Shown here one piece after another: positions 19,859 through 29,260 of a DNA stretch of 64,000 nucleotides. Below the pieces are notes generated by a model, which was not told the origin of the DNA, made no database searches, and saw only the letters and a program-made list of their open reading frames with translations. This DNA comes from Glutamicibacter sp. MNS18 (GTDB lineage Bacteria > Actinomycetota > Actinomycetes > Actinomycetales > Micrococcaceae). Each line of letters begins with the position of its first letter. Position 1 is the stretch's first letter. A program made the position numbers and the translations under genes. The stretch is from positions 186,001 through 250,000 of the forward strand of contig NZ_JAPCHW010000004.1 in assembly GCF_026107515.2 (NCBI RefSeq). Direction: 5' to 3'.

Positions 19859-20905
19859 ATGAAAGCTCTATACAAGTCCGGTCCACACGCCGGACTGGAA
19901 CTGGTGGATCGACCGGAACCGGAACCCGGCGTCCACGATGTGAAGATCCGGGTCATGACTACCGGCATCTGCGGCACCGACCTGCATATCGAGGCCTATG
20001 ACGAAGCCGCGCAATCGATGATCAACACCCCGCTGGTCCCGGGGCACGAATTCTATGGCGAGGTCGTCGAGGTCGGGTCCTTCGTCACCGGAGTCAAGGT
20101 GGGGGACCGGGTCTCCGGCGAAGGACACATCGTCTGCGGACTGTGCCGCAACTGCCGTGCCGGACGCCGCCAGATGTGCATCAACGTGAATTCCGTGGGG
20201 GTGCAGCGCGACGGGGCCTTTGCCGAATACGTCGTGATCCCGGAATCCAACGTGTGGGTGCATACCGATGAGAAGATCACCCCGTTGTTGGGGGCGATTT
20301 TCGACCCCTTCGGCAATGCGGTGCACACCGCCCTGCAGTTCCCGATCATCGGCGATGACGTGCTGGTCACCGGGGCCGGGCCCATCGGCCTGATGGCCGT
20401 GGCCGTGGCCCGCCATGCCGGGGCACGGCGCATCGCCATCACCGACGTCTCCGAACGGCGCCTGGCCCTGGCCCTGGACATGGGCGCGGATCTGGCGGTT
20501 AATGTCGGTGAATCCCGGATCGCCCAGGCCCAGGAACAGCTGGGCCTGGTGGAGGGCTTCGATTTCGGTATGGAAATGTCCGGTCATGCCGCGGCCCTGC
20601 CCGAAATGATCAACAACATGAACCACGGCGGCAAGATCTGCATGCTGGGGCTGCCCACCAGTTCGATCGATATCGACTGGGGCAAGGTGGTTACCCACAT
20701 GCTCACCCTGAAGGGCATCTACGGCCGGGAAATGTACGAGACCTGGTATGCGATGAGCGCCATGCTCACCAGCTCGGATGTGATGCGTGAACGGATTTCC
20801 TCGGTGGTGACCGACTACCTGCCGGCCACCGAATGGGAGCAGGGATTCGCCGCGGCCCGCGGCGGGCAGGGCGGCAAGGTCGTTCTCGACTGGACAGTTT
20901 TCTAG
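19859..20905 (+). CDS. tdh: L-threonine 3-dehydrogenase
   Basis: Zinc-dependent medium-chain dehydrogenase (348 aa) oxidising L-threonine to 2-amino-3-ketobutyrate with NAD+. The catalytic zinc site is visible as Cys38 in GICGTDLH plus GHEFYGEV. The structural zinc Cys cluster is [15 protein letters not shown] (residues about 97-111). The Rossmann motif is [18 protein letters not shown]. Length and Cys38 position match E. coli Tdh. The ATG at 19859 is chosen over upstream in-frame ATGs because GAAGGA lies 7 nt before it and MKALYKSGP is the canonical start. kbl follows 10 nt downstream, giving a complete threonine-to-glycine route. Confidence 0.95.
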   Translation: MKALYKSGPHAGLELVDRPEPEPGVHDVKIRVMTTGICGTDLHIEAYDEAAQSMINTPLVPGHEFYGEVVEVGSFVTGVKVGDRVSGEGHIVCGLCRNCRAGRRQMCINVNSVGVQRDGAFAEYVVIPESNVWVHTDEKITPLLGAIFDPFGNAVHTALQFPIIGDDVLVTGAGPIGLMAVAVARHAGARRIAITDVSERRLALALDMGADLAVNVGESRIAQAQEQLGLVEGFDFGMEMSGHAAALPEMINNMNHGGKICMLGLPTSSIDIDWGKVVTHMLTLKGIYGREMYETWYAMSAMLTSSDVMRERISSVVTDYLPATEWEQGFAAARGGQGGKVVLDWTVF

Positions 20906-20915
20906 GAGTAGTGGA

Positions 20916-22136
20916 ATGTACACGGATATGAAAAACCAGCTGGCCGAGGAACTGGCGGCGCTGCGCGAGGCGGGGCTCTACAAGGCCGAACGCCACATCG
21001 ATTCGCCACAGTCGGCCCGCATCCAGGCCGGGGCCTTGGGCGCCGAAGCCCGCGAGGTGCTGAACTTCTGCGCGAACAACTACCTGGGGCTGGCCGACGA
21101 CCCGCGGATCATCGCGGCCGCGAAGGCCGCATTGGACGAGCGCGGCTTCGGCATGGCCTCGGTGCGTTTCATCTGCGGCACCCAGGACATCCACCTGGAA
21201 CTGGAACGGCAGATCTCCCGCTTCTTGGGTACCGCGGACACCATCCTGTTCTCCAGCTGCTTCGATGCTAACGGCGGGGTGTTCGAGTCGCTGTTCGGTG
21301 CGCAGGACGCGATCATCTCCGATGCGCTGAACCATGCCTCGATCATCGACGGGATCCGGCTGTCCAAGGCCGCCCGGTTCCGCTACGCCAACCGCGACAT
21401 GGCGGATCTGGAAACCCAGCTGCAGGCCGCGGCGGCCCTGAACGACGGGGCAGGGGCACGACGCACCATCATCGTCACCGACGGGGTGTTCTCGATGGAC
21501 GGTTACCTGGCCCCGTTGGCCGAGATCTGCGACCTGGCCGACAGGTACGGTGCGCTGGTGATGGTGGATGACTCCCACGCGGTGGGATTCATGGGGCCGA
21601 CCGGGGCCGGAACACCGGAACACGCCGGGGTTTCGGACCGGGTGGACATCTACACCGGCACCTTCGGCAAGGCATTGGGCGGGGCCTCGGGAGGCTACGT
21701 CTCAGGCCGCGCCGAGATCGTGGACATGCTGCGCCAGAAGGCCAGGCCCTACCTGTTCTCCAACTCGCTGGCCCCCTCGATCGTGGCCGCGACGCTCACC
21801 GCCCTGGAACTGGTTGCCGGTAGCGCGGAACTGCGCAACCAGCTGGAGGTCAACGCGGCACTGTTCCGCACCCGCATGAGCGAAGCCGGTTTCGAGTTGC
21901 TGGACGGCGAACACGCGATCATCCCCGTGATGTTCGGCGACGCGGTGTTGGCCGGCAAGGTCGCCGAGCAGATGCTTGAGCGCGGGGTCTTCGTCACCGC
22001 GTTCAGCTACCCGGTGGTGCCCCAGGGCCAGGCGCGCATCCGCGTGCAGCTTTCGGCCGCGCACAGCTCCGAGGACATCGAACGCTGTGTCCAGGCGTTC
22101 ATCGACAGCCGCGCAGCGGTAGCCGACGCCCGGTAG
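20916..22136 (+). CDS. kbl: Glycine C-acetyltransferase (2-amino-3-ketobutyrate CoA ligase)
   Basis: PLP enzyme (406 aa) that cleaves 2-amino-3-ketobutyrate with CoA to glycine and acetyl-CoA, completing the Tdh reaction. It is a class-II aminotransferase-fold acyltransferase: [42 protein letters not shown] and the PLP-lysine motif [15 protein letters not shown]. Length is near the usual 398 aa. AGGAG precedes the ATG. It lies 10 nt after tdh and is followed by one of the strongest hairpins in the window. Confidence 0.96.
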   Translation: MYTDMKNQLAEELAALREAGLYKAERHIDSPQSARIQAGALGAEAREVLNFCANNYLGLADDPRIIAAAKAALDERGFGMASVRFICGTQDIHLELERQISRFLGTADTILFSSCFDANGGVFESLFGAQDAIISDALNHASIIDGIRLSKAARFRYANRDMADLETQLQAAAALNDGAGARRTIIVTDGVFSMDGYLAPLAEICDLADRYGALVMVDDSHAVGFMGPTGAGTPEHAGVSDRVDIYTGTFGKALGGASGGYVSGRAEIVDMLRQKARPYLFSNSLAPSIVAATLTALELVAGSAELRNQLEVNAALFRTRMSEAGFELLDGEHAIIPVMFGDAVLAGKVAEQMLERGVFVTAFSYPVVPQGQARIRVQLSAAHSSEDIERCVQAFIDSRAAVADAR

Positions 22137-22150
22137 TAACAGACCGCACG

Positions 22151-22194
22151 TCAGGGCCCGTGCCCGGGAATGGATTCCCGGGCACGGGCCCTGA
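22151..22194 (+). terminator. tdh-kbl terminator
   Basis: Perfect 21-bp inverted repeat (22151-22171 / 22174-22194) with a 2-base gap, followed by CCTGTTTTCTTT. It lies 15 nt after the kbl stop. Confidence 0.92.
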
Positions 22195-22579
22195 CCTGTT
22201 TTCTTTCCGAATCCTGGCTCCTTAGGGTCGATTCCGCGGACTATCCTGAATCCCGGACGTGCAGGCGGCAACGGGTGGCCGCACGGCAGGTCTCGGCTGG
22301 TTTCGAAGGAACCGCGCCGGACGCGGTGACCCGGTACCCGTCTGGAGCAGGACGAATAAGCGCGATGTACAAGCCTGACCCAGGTCAATATTGGGGAACC
22401 GGGCGCTGGGTTCGTTGTCCGGATGACCCCGTGAGGTTCGGCAGTGCTGGTCGCGGGTGTGCAGGAGCGGACGGGGTCCCCGCAGGGTGGCAATCGGGCC
22501 GACGCCCGGTTGCCGGAGGTCCTGTTCGCCGTGCTCCCGGCCTTTCAACCGGGCACGTCGGAGGGAAGCCGCCAGCCAG
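22195..22579. other. 385-bp gap between tdh-kbl terminator and HNH gene
   Basis: No gene or RNA I can support. ORFs on both strands are open but of non-coding composition. A short CCCGG...CCGGG hairpin near 22535-22555 could end the minus-strand HNH gene, without a T-run. Confidence 0.4.
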
Positions 22580-24322
22580 CTACACGGTTTCCCAGTAGGT
22601 GTTGCGCTGCGGGGTCTGGGTGGGATCCATATACCGGGGCAATAACACGTGGGGAAGTCCACGGTACATGATCACCCTAATGATCCCGGCCTGCTCAGCG
22701 GTGTGGTGCAACCTGCATAACAGGGTGCCCTGGCCGATGTCCGTGGGGCATCCGCCCTGCCAACCACCGTCCCCGGCATGGTGGACATCGCAGGATTCGG
22801 GCGGGTGGCTGCATCCGGGAACAATGCAGCCCCGGTCCCGGGCAATGATGCCTTTTTTCATGTAGTCCGGGTAGAGGCGGCTGAACCGCCCCAGATCCAG
22901 GATCTGCCCGTCACCGCCGAAAACGACGGGGATGATCTTGGCCTTGCAGAGCAGCTTGCGAAGTTCGGCAGGTGAGAGCCTCACCCCGTGGGACGTCAAC
23001 CCGTGGGCGGTGGCCAGATCCTGCAGGTCATCGAGTTTGAGGAAAACCAGGAGTTCAGGTTCAACGGTCTTGACCGTTTGCTTGTCTCCACATCGGCATT
23101 TGCCCTTGCCCTTCTTGGCGGACCTGCTGCGGCTGGACTGGCGTTGCTCAACCAGCGCCATCAACGCGTTCATCCGGCGGATGGGTGGCGGTAGTTGTTC
23201 GATGAGCCGGTCGGCGATGCTGACTTCCTCCGCCATCGTGCCCGGATCAGTCCCGGGCCGCGGAGACGGCTCGGTTGCAGCCGCAGCCGTAGCCGACTCC
23301 GGATCGGCCTTCTGATCGGGAAGGTCCTGCGCTTGTGGGTCCCTGGCCCATTCCGGGACCGGGTCGGTGGACCGCAGCCAGTCTCCGGCTTCCGGTTCGG
23401 GGACCCCATCATGGGCGGGGGCGTCTGAGGTGGATAGCCTGGCGGCGGTCCCGGCCTGGGTCTTGGGGTTGTCCGCCTGGGCGATCAGTGAACGCAGCAG
23501 TCCGGCGTTGGCACCGCGCACCCGTAACCGGTATTCGTCCACCCCGTTGACGGTGCGGACCTTGAACAAGCCTTCCGCGGGGGTCTTGGTCTCGGTATGT
23601 TCCTGCGTGTAGCCGGAGACCATCGAATCAATGTGTTTGCGGGCGGTGACCGGGTCGCGGGTTTCCAACACCCGGGCCGCGTGCTGTTCCAGCGGTTGCC
23701 CGTCGGAGTGCCGTGCCGACGGTGGCAGCGGGACGCCGGCGGCGATGGTGTCCTTCGGTTCCAGTCGGTTCAGTGCCCGCGCGGTGCGGATCACGGCGCG
23801 TGGGTCCACGGAGGGGTTCCGATAGCTTTCGGCAAGCCGCTCATAGCGTGGGGAGGTGAGGGTACCGGCGACGGTGATCCGGCCGATGACCAGTTGCGCG
23901 TCCTGGAGCATGCCGGCGGCCTCGTGGTAGTCGATATGCAGCCAGGCGGCCAGGAAATCGGCCGGGGTCTTGTGGCAGGGGCGGCCGGTGGCATATCTGG
24001 CGGGGCGCGAGTAGTCGGTGCGGTTCTCGCGTAGCGCGTCGTACTCCTCCACAGCCAGGGTGTGTGCCCCGGTGGCCGCGCTGTGCATAGCCAGCACGAT
24101 CCGGGCGCGTCCGGCCAGATGGTAGAGCTGTTCCACATGGCTGGCCAGCGCCGCGGCCAGGCGGGGGTCATCACGCCCGGTGCCGGCGTCAATGGCATGC
24201 TGCAGCATTCGCAGGGCCAACCCGACAGTGTGGGTCAGTACCTGCGGTGAGAGCCGCTCGCCCTCGGCGTCGACCGCCCGGTGCAGTGCCTCCATGGCGG
24301 AGGACAATGAAATCTGGTTCAT
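22580..24322 (-). CDS. DUF222/HNH endonuclease family protein (13E12-like)
   Basis: A 580-aa protein. The N-terminal ~380 residues have the helical DUF222 character seen in mycobacterial REP13E12 proteins (SPQVLTHTVGLALRMLQHA ... RARIVLAMHS). A Pro/Ala-rich linker follows, then a C-terminal HNH nuclease motif: ARDRGCIVPGCSHPPESCDVHH, GG, and LLCRLHH. The Cys and His residues of the nuclease zinc/metal site are intact. The biological role of this family is unsettled; members are often multicopy and linked to mobile or prophage-like loci. No inverted repeats or att sites are obvious around this copy. The ATG at 24322 is preferred, but the frame is open to 24478 and no clear Shine-Dalgarno decides. 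Confidence 0.85.
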   Translation of the reverse strand: MNQISLSSAMEALHRAVDAEGERLSPQVLTHTVGLALRMLQHAIDAGTGRDDPRLAAALASHVEQLYHLAGRARIVLAMHSAATGAHTLAVEEYDALRENRTDYSRPARYATGRPCHKTPADFLAAWLHIDYHEAAGMLQDAQLVIGRITVAGTLTSPRYERLAESYRNPSVDPRAVIRTARALNRLEPKDTIAAGVPLPPSARHSDGQPLEQHAARVLETRDPVTARKHIDSMVSGYTQEHTETKTPAEGLFKVRTVNGVDEYRLRVRGANAGLLRSLIAQADNPKTQAGTAARLSTSDAPAHDGVPEPEAGDWLRSTDPVPEWARDPQAQDLPDQKADPESATAAAATEPSPRPGTDPGTMAEEVSIADRLIEQLPPPIRRMNALMALVEQRQSSRSRSAKKGKGKCRCGDKQTVKTVEPELLVFLKLDDLQDLATAHGLTSHGVRLSPAELRKLLCKAKIIPVVFGGDGQILDLGRFSRLYPDYMKKGIIARDRGCIVPGCSHPPESCDVHHAGDGGWQGGCPTDIGQGTLLCRLHHTAEQAGIIRVIMYRGLPHVLLPRYMDPTQTPQRNTYWETV

Positions 24323-24517
24323 GGCCCCATCATGGTCCGGAGCGCAACAAGATGGTGGAGGCATCGCCAGATTGTGGATAACCACGGTGCCACCGGACCG
24401 CGGCACCAACTTCAATCTTGGTATGGTGTGGCCGTGCCGCACACGCTCAGAGCTAAATTCACGACTTGTTCGTCCCAATCATGGTTTGGGCAGGTGGGGT
24501 CGTGATAGACAAGGACT

Positions 24518-25015
24518 ATGGCTACTACTGCAATTGATGGAAACCCGATCCAGACCGTAGGCGAGCTGCCAGCCGTTGGCACCAAGGCTCCCGAATTCAC
24601 CCTGACCGGCACCGACCTGGGCGATGTCACCAGCGCCTCGCTGGCCGGCCGCCGCGTCGTGCTCAACATCTTCCCATCGGTGGACACCGGTGTTTGCGCC
24701 GCGAGCGTGCGCCAGTTCAACGAGCTGGCCTCGAAACTGGAGAACACCACCGTGGTGTGTGCCTCGCAGGACCTGCCCTTCGCCCTGGGCCGCTTCTGCG
24801 GTGCCGAAGGCCTGGAGAACGTGGTGGCCGCCTCGGCCTTCCGTTCCAGCTTCGGCGCGGATTACGGACTGACCCAGGCCGACGGTCCGCTGCGTGGGCT
24901 GCTGGCCCGCACCGTCATCGTGCTCGACGAGGACGGCAAGGTCATCTACTCGCAGCTGGTTCCGGAGATCAAGACCGAACCCGACTACGACGCCGCGATC
25001 GCCGCGCTGGGCTAG
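24518..25015 (+). CDS. tpx: Thiol peroxidase
   Basis: Atypical 2-Cys peroxiredoxin (165 aa) reducing hydrogen and lipid hydroperoxides with thioredoxin. The peroxidatic Cys60 is in [14 protein letters not shown] and the resolving Cys94 in LGRFCGAEG; spacing and length match Tpx. An additional Cys81 is present. It is divergent from the HNH gene. AAGGA precedes the ATG, and a TAGACA hexamer lies further upstream. A hairpin follows the stop. It acts in the cytoplasm; no signal peptide. Confidence 0.96.
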   Translation: MATTAIDGNPIQTVGELPAVGTKAPEFTLTGTDLGDVTSASLAGRRVVLNIFPSVDTGVCAASVRQFNELASKLENTTVVCASQDLPFALGRFCGAEGLENVVAASAFRSSFGADYGLTQADGPLRGLLARTVIVLDEDGKVIYSQLVPEIKTEPDYDAAIAALG

Positions 25016-25033
25016 GCTCCGCGACACCGACCT

Positions 25034-25078
25034 GAACCGGCCGGGTGCCCACCTCCCGGGGTGGCGCACGGCCGGTTC
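25034..25078. terminator. Terminator between convergent tpx and nagA
   Basis: Perfect 10-bp inverted repeat (GAACCGGCCG 25034-25043, CGGCCGGTTC 25069-25078) with an inner GC-rich loop that can pair further, then TTC. It serves tpx and possibly nagA. Confidence 0.7.
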
Positions 25079-25123
25079 TTCATGCCCCGCCTGCTGTGGG
25101 AGCGGCAGGCTCCAAGTCCCGTC

Positions 25124-26374
25124 TCAGGTTCCGAGGTCTGTACGGGCCGGTGTTGTGGCGGCGGGCTGCGGCTCCAGCAACCGGCCGCGGCGGAACACCC
25201 GGAGCAAGGACAGCCGGGCATCAAGGACCAGCACATCGGCGTACAATCCCGCACGCAGGCTGCCGATCGAGTCGGACAGACCCAGCACCCGCGCCGGGAC
25301 ACCGGTGGCCGAAGCCAGCGCCTGATCCAGCCCCACCCCGGCCGCCACGGTGCGGCGCAACACCTGAAGCAATGTTGCGGTGCCCCCCGCCAGCGAGCCA
25401 TCGCTGGCCAGCCGGGCTTCCCCGCCGTCGACGGTGACCTCCTGCGGGCCCAGGGTGTACCGCCCATCGGGCAGTCCGGTGGCGGCCATGGAATCGGTGA
25501 CCAAGGCGATGTTCCCGGCACCGACGAGGGCGAACACCATCCGCACGGTGTCCGGGACCAGGTGAACTCCGTCAGCAATCAGCTCCACCACCGCCCGGCC
25601 GCGACGAGCCTGTTCCAGACAGGCGGCCAGCGGTCCGGGGACACGATGATGCAATGGCGGCATCCCGTTGAACAGGTGAGTGACCGTCGGGGTGGACGGC
25701 AGCAACGGATGCTGCGCCAGCCGAGCGTGGGCGTGCTCCAGCGAAGCGGACGCCTGGCCGGTGTCGGCATCGGTGTGCCCCAGCGAGGGCACCACCCCCA
25801 GATGTACCAGCAAGCTGACCAGTTCCGTGCTTCCGGCCAATTCCGGGGCGTAAGTCATCGTGCGCAACGACCCCCGGCTGGCCGCGGCCAGCTCGCGGAC
25901 GAACTCCGGCTGCGGCGCCGAGAGGTGGCGTGGATCCTGCGCCCCGCAGCGGACCGCGGAGAGGAACGGACCCTCGGCATGGATACCGGCCAACAACCCC
26001 GCCTCGACGAATCCGGCTAGGACGGCGGCTGCCTGCAGCATCGCAGGACGCCCGGCGGTGACCAACGAGGCCAGCAGCGTCGTGGTTCCGGCGCGGTGCA
26101 GGAAACCGATGGCCTCGGTCACCGGGCCGGGCATCGGGTTGGGGAAATCGGCGCCGACCGCCCCGTGGCAGTGCAGGTCGACCAGTCCAGGGGCCAGCAG
26201 GGCGCCGGGCGGCACCGGATGCTCACTGAATTGTGCGGCATCGGGCCGGGTGAGGAAAGCGATACGCGTTCCGGCGAAGACGATGCGCTCGCCGGTGACC
26301 GCCAGCGCGCCGTCGGGCACGGTGGCACCATCAGTATGCAATGGGGCGAAAATCACGAAACTGGGGCTGGACAT
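25124..26374 (-). CDS. nagA: N-acetylglucosamine-6-phosphate deacetylase
   Basis: Amidohydrolase (416 aa) deacetylating GlcNAc-6-P to GlcN-6-P, which NagB (encoded near 12 kb) then deaminates. Metal and substrate motifs: APGLVDLHCHGAVG, GIHAEGPFLS, LGHTDADT, THLFNGMPPLHHR and LVTDSMAATGLPDG. The catalytic Asp in TDS is present. The ATG at 26374 begins 4 nt after the stop of the upstream kinase-like gene, so translation is coupled and no independent Shine-Dalgarno is needed. The frame extends upstream through that stop region and is not used. Length is somewhat above the usual ~380-400 aa. Confidence 0.93.
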   Translation of the reverse strand: MSSPSFVIFAPLHTDGATVPDGALAVTGERIVFAGTRIAFLTRPDAAQFSEHPVPPGALLAPGLVDLHCHGAVGADFPNPMPGPVTEAIGFLHRAGTTTLLASLVTAGRPAMLQAAAVLAGFVEAGLLAGIHAEGPFLSAVRCGAQDPRHLSAPQPEFVRELAAASRGSLRTMTYAPELAGSTELVSLLVHLGVVPSLGHTDADTGQASASLEHAHARLAQHPLLPSTPTVTHLFNGMPPLHHRVPGPLAACLEQARRGRAVVELIADGVHLVPDTVRMVFALVGAGNIALVTDSMAATGLPDGRYTLGPQEVTVDGGEARLASDGSLAGGTATLLQVLRRTVAAGVGLDQALASATGVPARVLGLSDSIGSLRAGLYADVLVLDARLSLLRVFRRGRLLEPQPAATTPARTDLGT

Positions 26375-26378
26375 GGGT

Positions 26379-27248
26379 TTAGTGTAGCTTTCGGGAGCTG
26401 GCGCTGGCACTGCAGTCCGCCGCAGCACGCAGGATCCGCGGACCGATCTTGCGCAATAACTTGCCCAGGTTGGGGGAGTCGGTGCGCGAAATGGTGTCCG
26501 AAAACCGTTCCAGGCTCATCAACCCCAGCCAGATCCGGGCCCGGTGCGCCTGGTCGGTATCGGGGGCGATCTGCTCGATCATCTCCTGCCCGTGCCAGAG
26601 GGCCAGATAGGCGGTGTTCAGCGCCGGATCCCAGGCGGCGGCCAGGTCCCAGTCCAGGATCCCGGCCAGCTGCCCGTCGACCCAGTGCATGTTGTGCCCG
26701 GCCAGGTCCCCGTGCACCAGCGAGCGCGGGGCACCGGCCAGCATCGGCAACTGGTCCCAGAGGGTGCGCGCCGGGCCGCGCAGCTGCCCGGGCAGCGCGT
26801 CATGGGTGGCGGCGATGCGTTCTTCGGTCCATTCGCCGCGGAAGGCGAAGGGCGCGGCAAGCAACGGTTCCAGCGTTCCGATGTCCACCGCGGCCAGCTC
26901 GCGCACGATGCGGCGCAGGATGAGAGGATCTCCGCTGTGCGGCGGGTGGGCGCTGCCCGGAATGAAGCTCATTGCAACATTGCCCAGGCCCCCGGCCTCG
27001 GTGATCGGGCCCAGCGGCCGCGGGGTATCGATGGGCAACAGGTCCGCCACCGCCTGGTGCAGCGCCACGTTGCGCGGCATGTCGGCGCTCACCTGCGCGG
27101 TGCGCGCCATCCGGATGGCCGCGTGCGGGGCCAGGACCAGCACCCGGTGGAACTGCCCGCCCTCCTCCACCCGGGCACCTGCCGTATCCAGGCCGGGCAA
27201 TAGCCGGGAGGCCAGCTGGAGTTCATCGGGGGTGGCGGCGCGGCTCAT
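26379..27248 (-). CDS. APH-fold kinase (phosphotransferase enzyme family), nagA operon
   Basis: 289-aa member of the aminoglycoside/choline/macrolide phosphotransferase fold. The catalytic loop is SLVHGDLAGHNMHW (HGDxxxxN) and the metal-binding segment is ILDWDLAAAWDP; both are intact, so kinase activity is expected. AAGGG precedes the ATG. It is immediately upstream of nagA (4-nt gap), so the two are one operon. Although annotation pipelines would call it an aminoglycoside phosphotransferase, this context suggests an amino-sugar or other metabolite kinase, for example generating the phosphorylated substrate of NagA. That is inference; the real substrate is unknown. Confidence 0.85.
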   Translation of the reverse strand: MSRAATPDELQLASRLLPGLDTAGARVEEGGQFHRVLVLAPHAAIRMARTAQVSADMPRNVALHQAVADLLPIDTPRPLGPITEAGGLGNVAMSFIPGSAHPPHSGDPLILRRIVRELAAVDIGTLEPLLAAPFAFRGEWTEERIAATHDALPGQLRGPARTLWDQLPMLAGAPRSLVHGDLAGHNMHWVDGQLAGILDWDLAAAWDPALNTAYLALWHGQEMIEQIAPDTDQAHRARIWLGLMSLERFSDTISRTDSPNLGKLLRKIGPRILRAAADCSASASSRKLH

Positions 27249-27351
27249 CGGGGCCCTTCGGGATCGGGAACGGGTCTGGCTACTACGCTAATGCACGAAA
27301 CGTGGGCGGAAAATCAGCTGCGGCACAGCCCTCGGGCCTAGGATCGGAAAC

Positions 27352-28137
27352 GTGCAAAGCAATCTGGTGGATAACAACCCGACCGGCAGGGTCCCGGGGC
27401 CCGGCGTGCTCAAATTCGAGGTCGTGCTGGTATTGGCCCTGTGCCTGGGCCAGAGCGCGGTCTATTCGGTCATCAGCTTCCTGGACAAGGTCACCCGTGC
27501 GCCGTTGCGCGAGCAGACCACCTCCATGAACAACCCATTGAGCGTGCGGCCGTGGTTCGACCTGGCCTACCAGCTGCTGGATATCTTCTTCGCGCTGGTT
27601 CCGGTGGTGCTGGCCCTGTACCTGCTGTCCAGGTCGCTGGGGCTCGGTGCCCGGCATCTGGGATTCGACTTCGCCCGGCCCGGACGGGATGCGGCCTGGG
27701 GTGCCGGACTGTTCGTGGCCATGGGACTGGGGACGCTCGGGGTCTATGCCGCCGGCCGGATGCTGGGGGTGACCACGGCGTTGTCGGTGGCGAACCTGGC
27801 CGATTACTGGTGGACGGTGCCGGTGCTGCTGCTGTCCGCGGCGCGCCATGCGGTGCTGGAGGAGGTGATCATGCTGGCCTTCCTTTTCGCCTACGGCAAG
27901 GCGCTGCGGCTGTCGCCGTGGCTCATGATCATCGCCTCGGCGCTGTTGCGCGGCAGCTACCACCTCTACCAGGGTTTCGGCCCGTTCATCGGCAATGCGC
28001 TGATGGGTGTGGTCTTCGGGTGGTTCTACCTCAAATACGGCAGGGTGATGCCGTTGGTGATCGCGCACTTCCTGCTTGACGCGGTGGGATTCGTGGGCTT
28101 TGCGCTGATCGGCCCGGCCATCGGCATCGGCAGCTAG
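27352..28137 (+). CDS. CPBP-family intramembrane protein (putative metalloprotease)
   Basis: Polytopic membrane protein (261 aa, about 7-8 hydrophobic segments) of the CAAX protease/bacteriocin-processing (Abi) family. Conserved motifs: HAVLEEVIMLAF (the EE pair in a membrane helix), RGSYHLYQGFGP (second motif with His) and VIAHFLLDA (third motif His). The usual EExxxR arginine is replaced, but the EE and both His positions are retained, so activity is possible. Substrates are unknown. The GTG at 27352 has TAGGAT (27339-27344) exactly 7 nt upstream, a leaderless-type start. It is divergent from the kinase-nagA operon. Confidence 0.88.
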   Translation: MQSNLVDNNPTGRVPGPGVLKFEVVLVLALCLGQSAVYSVISFLDKVTRAPLREQTTSMNNPLSVRPWFDLAYQLLDIFFALVPVVLALYLLSRSLGLGARHLGFDFARPGRDAAWGAGLFVAMGLGTLGVYAAGRMLGVTTALSVANLADYWWTVPVLLLSAARHAVLEEVIMLAFLFAYGKALRLSPWLMIIASALLRGSYHLYQGFGPFIGNALMGVVFGWFYLKYGRVMPLVIAHFLLDAVGFVGFALIGPAIGIGS

Positions 28138-28222
28138 GACAGCAAGGGCAGCCGGTGCGGCTGCGAACACCGGCCGGTGAAGCCCGTAGGCTATTCGCCC
28201 GAACCAGGGCCGGCAGAGGACG

Positions 28223-28259
28223 AAGGCAGGGGGCGGAACCGGGTTCCGCCCCCTGCCTT
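28223..28259. terminator. Bidirectional terminator-like palindrome
   Basis: Perfect 18-bp inverted repeat (28223-28240 / 28242-28259) around a single central base, placed between the convergent CPBP-protein and VOC genes. There is no T-run, but the stem is very GC-rich. Confidence 0.7.
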
Positions 28260-28292
28260 CGGGGCACCGTGGCCGAAGCACGCTGCGTTTGC

Positions 28293-28937
28293 CTAGAGCA
28301 CGACCTCGCCCTTGGCTGTCTGGAAGGTGACCGAGAGGATACCCGGGGTCCCGTTGGGCGCCAGGTAGTTCATGGTCACTTCGCCCAGCTGGACCTGGTC
28401 GGGGTGTCCGAGCCAGTCCAGGACCCGGTCGCGTGAACCGGCGATGGTGATCTCGTCGATGTAGCCGGTGGGCTCCAGCGCCCGGGACGGGTGCAGGTCC
28501 TCGGTGCCGTCGTCCCAACGCAGCAGGTAGGGCACCTGCGGGTCGGCGATCAGGCCCTTGATGCCGATCTGCTGCCAGGTCAGTTCCCGGCCATCGGGGA
28601 ACTTGCGGTTGCCCGGGACCGACTGGCGGCCCAGGCGCTGCTCGGCGTCCGTGAGGTCGTCGAGTGACACGCACCAGCCCATCCAACCTCCACCCAGCTC
28701 GGACCGGGCGCGGACGGCCTGGCCGAAGGGGGCCTTGAGGCTGGCGGGGTGGTTCAGCACCTCCACCACTTCGAGGTACTGGTTATGCTTCAGCGGGAAA
28801 ATTACATTGCGCGTTCCGAATCGCGGGTGGACGCCGCCCTTGACGAATTCCAGGCCCAGGGCCCCGGAGATCCGTTCGGCGGTTTCCAGTAGGCCCTCCG
28901 GGCCACATGCGTACGAAACGTGATCTAGCCTCATCAT
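28293..28937 (-). CDS. VOC-family (glyoxalase-like) protein
   Basis: 214-aa protein of the vicinal oxygen chelate superfamily, glyoxalase-like subgroup. It begins MMRLDHVSYACGPEGLLETA, continues with VHPRFGTRNVIFPLKHNQYLEV (characteristic His and Glu positions of one metal-binding half) and has a second half including PYLLRWDD and IDEITIAGSRD. Its activity is unknown; such proteins include dioxygenases, lyases and resistance proteins. There are two adjacent ATGs at the start. It is monocistronic, divergent from the SAM-IV/metY unit, with a palindrome (28974-28989) just upstream. Confidence 0.82.
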   Translation of the reverse strand: MMRLDHVSYACGPEGLLETAERISGALGLEFVKGGVHPRFGTRNVIFPLKHNQYLEVVEVLNHPASLKAPFGQAVRARSELGGGWMGWCVSLDDLTDAEQRLGRQSVPGNRKFPDGRELTWQQIGIKGLIADPQVPYLLRWDDGTEDLHPSRALEPTGYIDEITIAGSRDRVLDWLGHPDQVQLGEVTMNYLAPNGTPGILSVTFQTAKGEVVL

Positions 28938-28973
28938 GCGCCCATCATGCCACCAATGTGATCCCCGTCTCGA

Positions 28974-28989
28974 CTTAGGTTCACCTAAG
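28974..28989. promoter_or_regulatory. 16-bp palindrome upstream of the VOC gene
   Basis: CTTAGGT-TC-ACCTAAG is a perfect palindrome 37 nt before the VOC start. The half-site TTAGGT resembles half of the DtxR/IdeR iron box, but the 19-bp consensus is not matched, so the regulator is unassigned. Confidence 0.4.
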
Positions 28990-29115
28990 CGCGTCTCCGG
29001 GTGTTGACGCTTCGGCGGGAAGCGCCGTGGTCCCGGTGGTTTTATGACCGAATGCGACAGTTTGCCCGGGGGTGGGATTGCGTTGTCCGGCGGCCGTGCG
29101 TCACACTGGATGCTA

Positions 29116-29235
29116 GGTCATGAGTCCCAGCAACAAGCCCCGGCTTGCTGGGCGGCAACCCTCCAACCGCGGTGGGGTGCCCCGGGTGAAGACCTGGCCC
29201 TGTGCGCAACATGCGTGCTAAGGACAAGCGCGGGT
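29116..29235 (+). ncRNA. SAM-IV riboswitch
   Basis: The stretch from GGTCATGAGTCCCAGC (29116) through CCCCGGCTTGCTGGG, GGCAACCCTCCAACCGCGG, GGGGTGCCCCGGGTGAAGACC and the following TGTGCGCAACATGCGTGC stem closely follows the actinobacterial SAM-IV aptamer. The outer GGTC pairs with GACC near 29191, and the core GGCAACCCTCC and GGGGTGCCC(C) segments are intact. It sits about 100 nt ahead of metY-metX. SAM-IV elements turn sulfur-assimilation genes down when S-adenosylmethionine is abundant. The exact 3' boundary is approximate. Confidence 0.9.
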
Positions 29236-29260
29236 TACACCCTGGGAGTTGGCAGATTCT

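Noticed and set aside
24372-24380. TGTGGATAA (DnaA-box TTATCCACA on the minus strand)
   Set aside because: A single box without a cluster, A/T-rich unwinding element or dnaA/dnaN neighbours does not indicate an origin.
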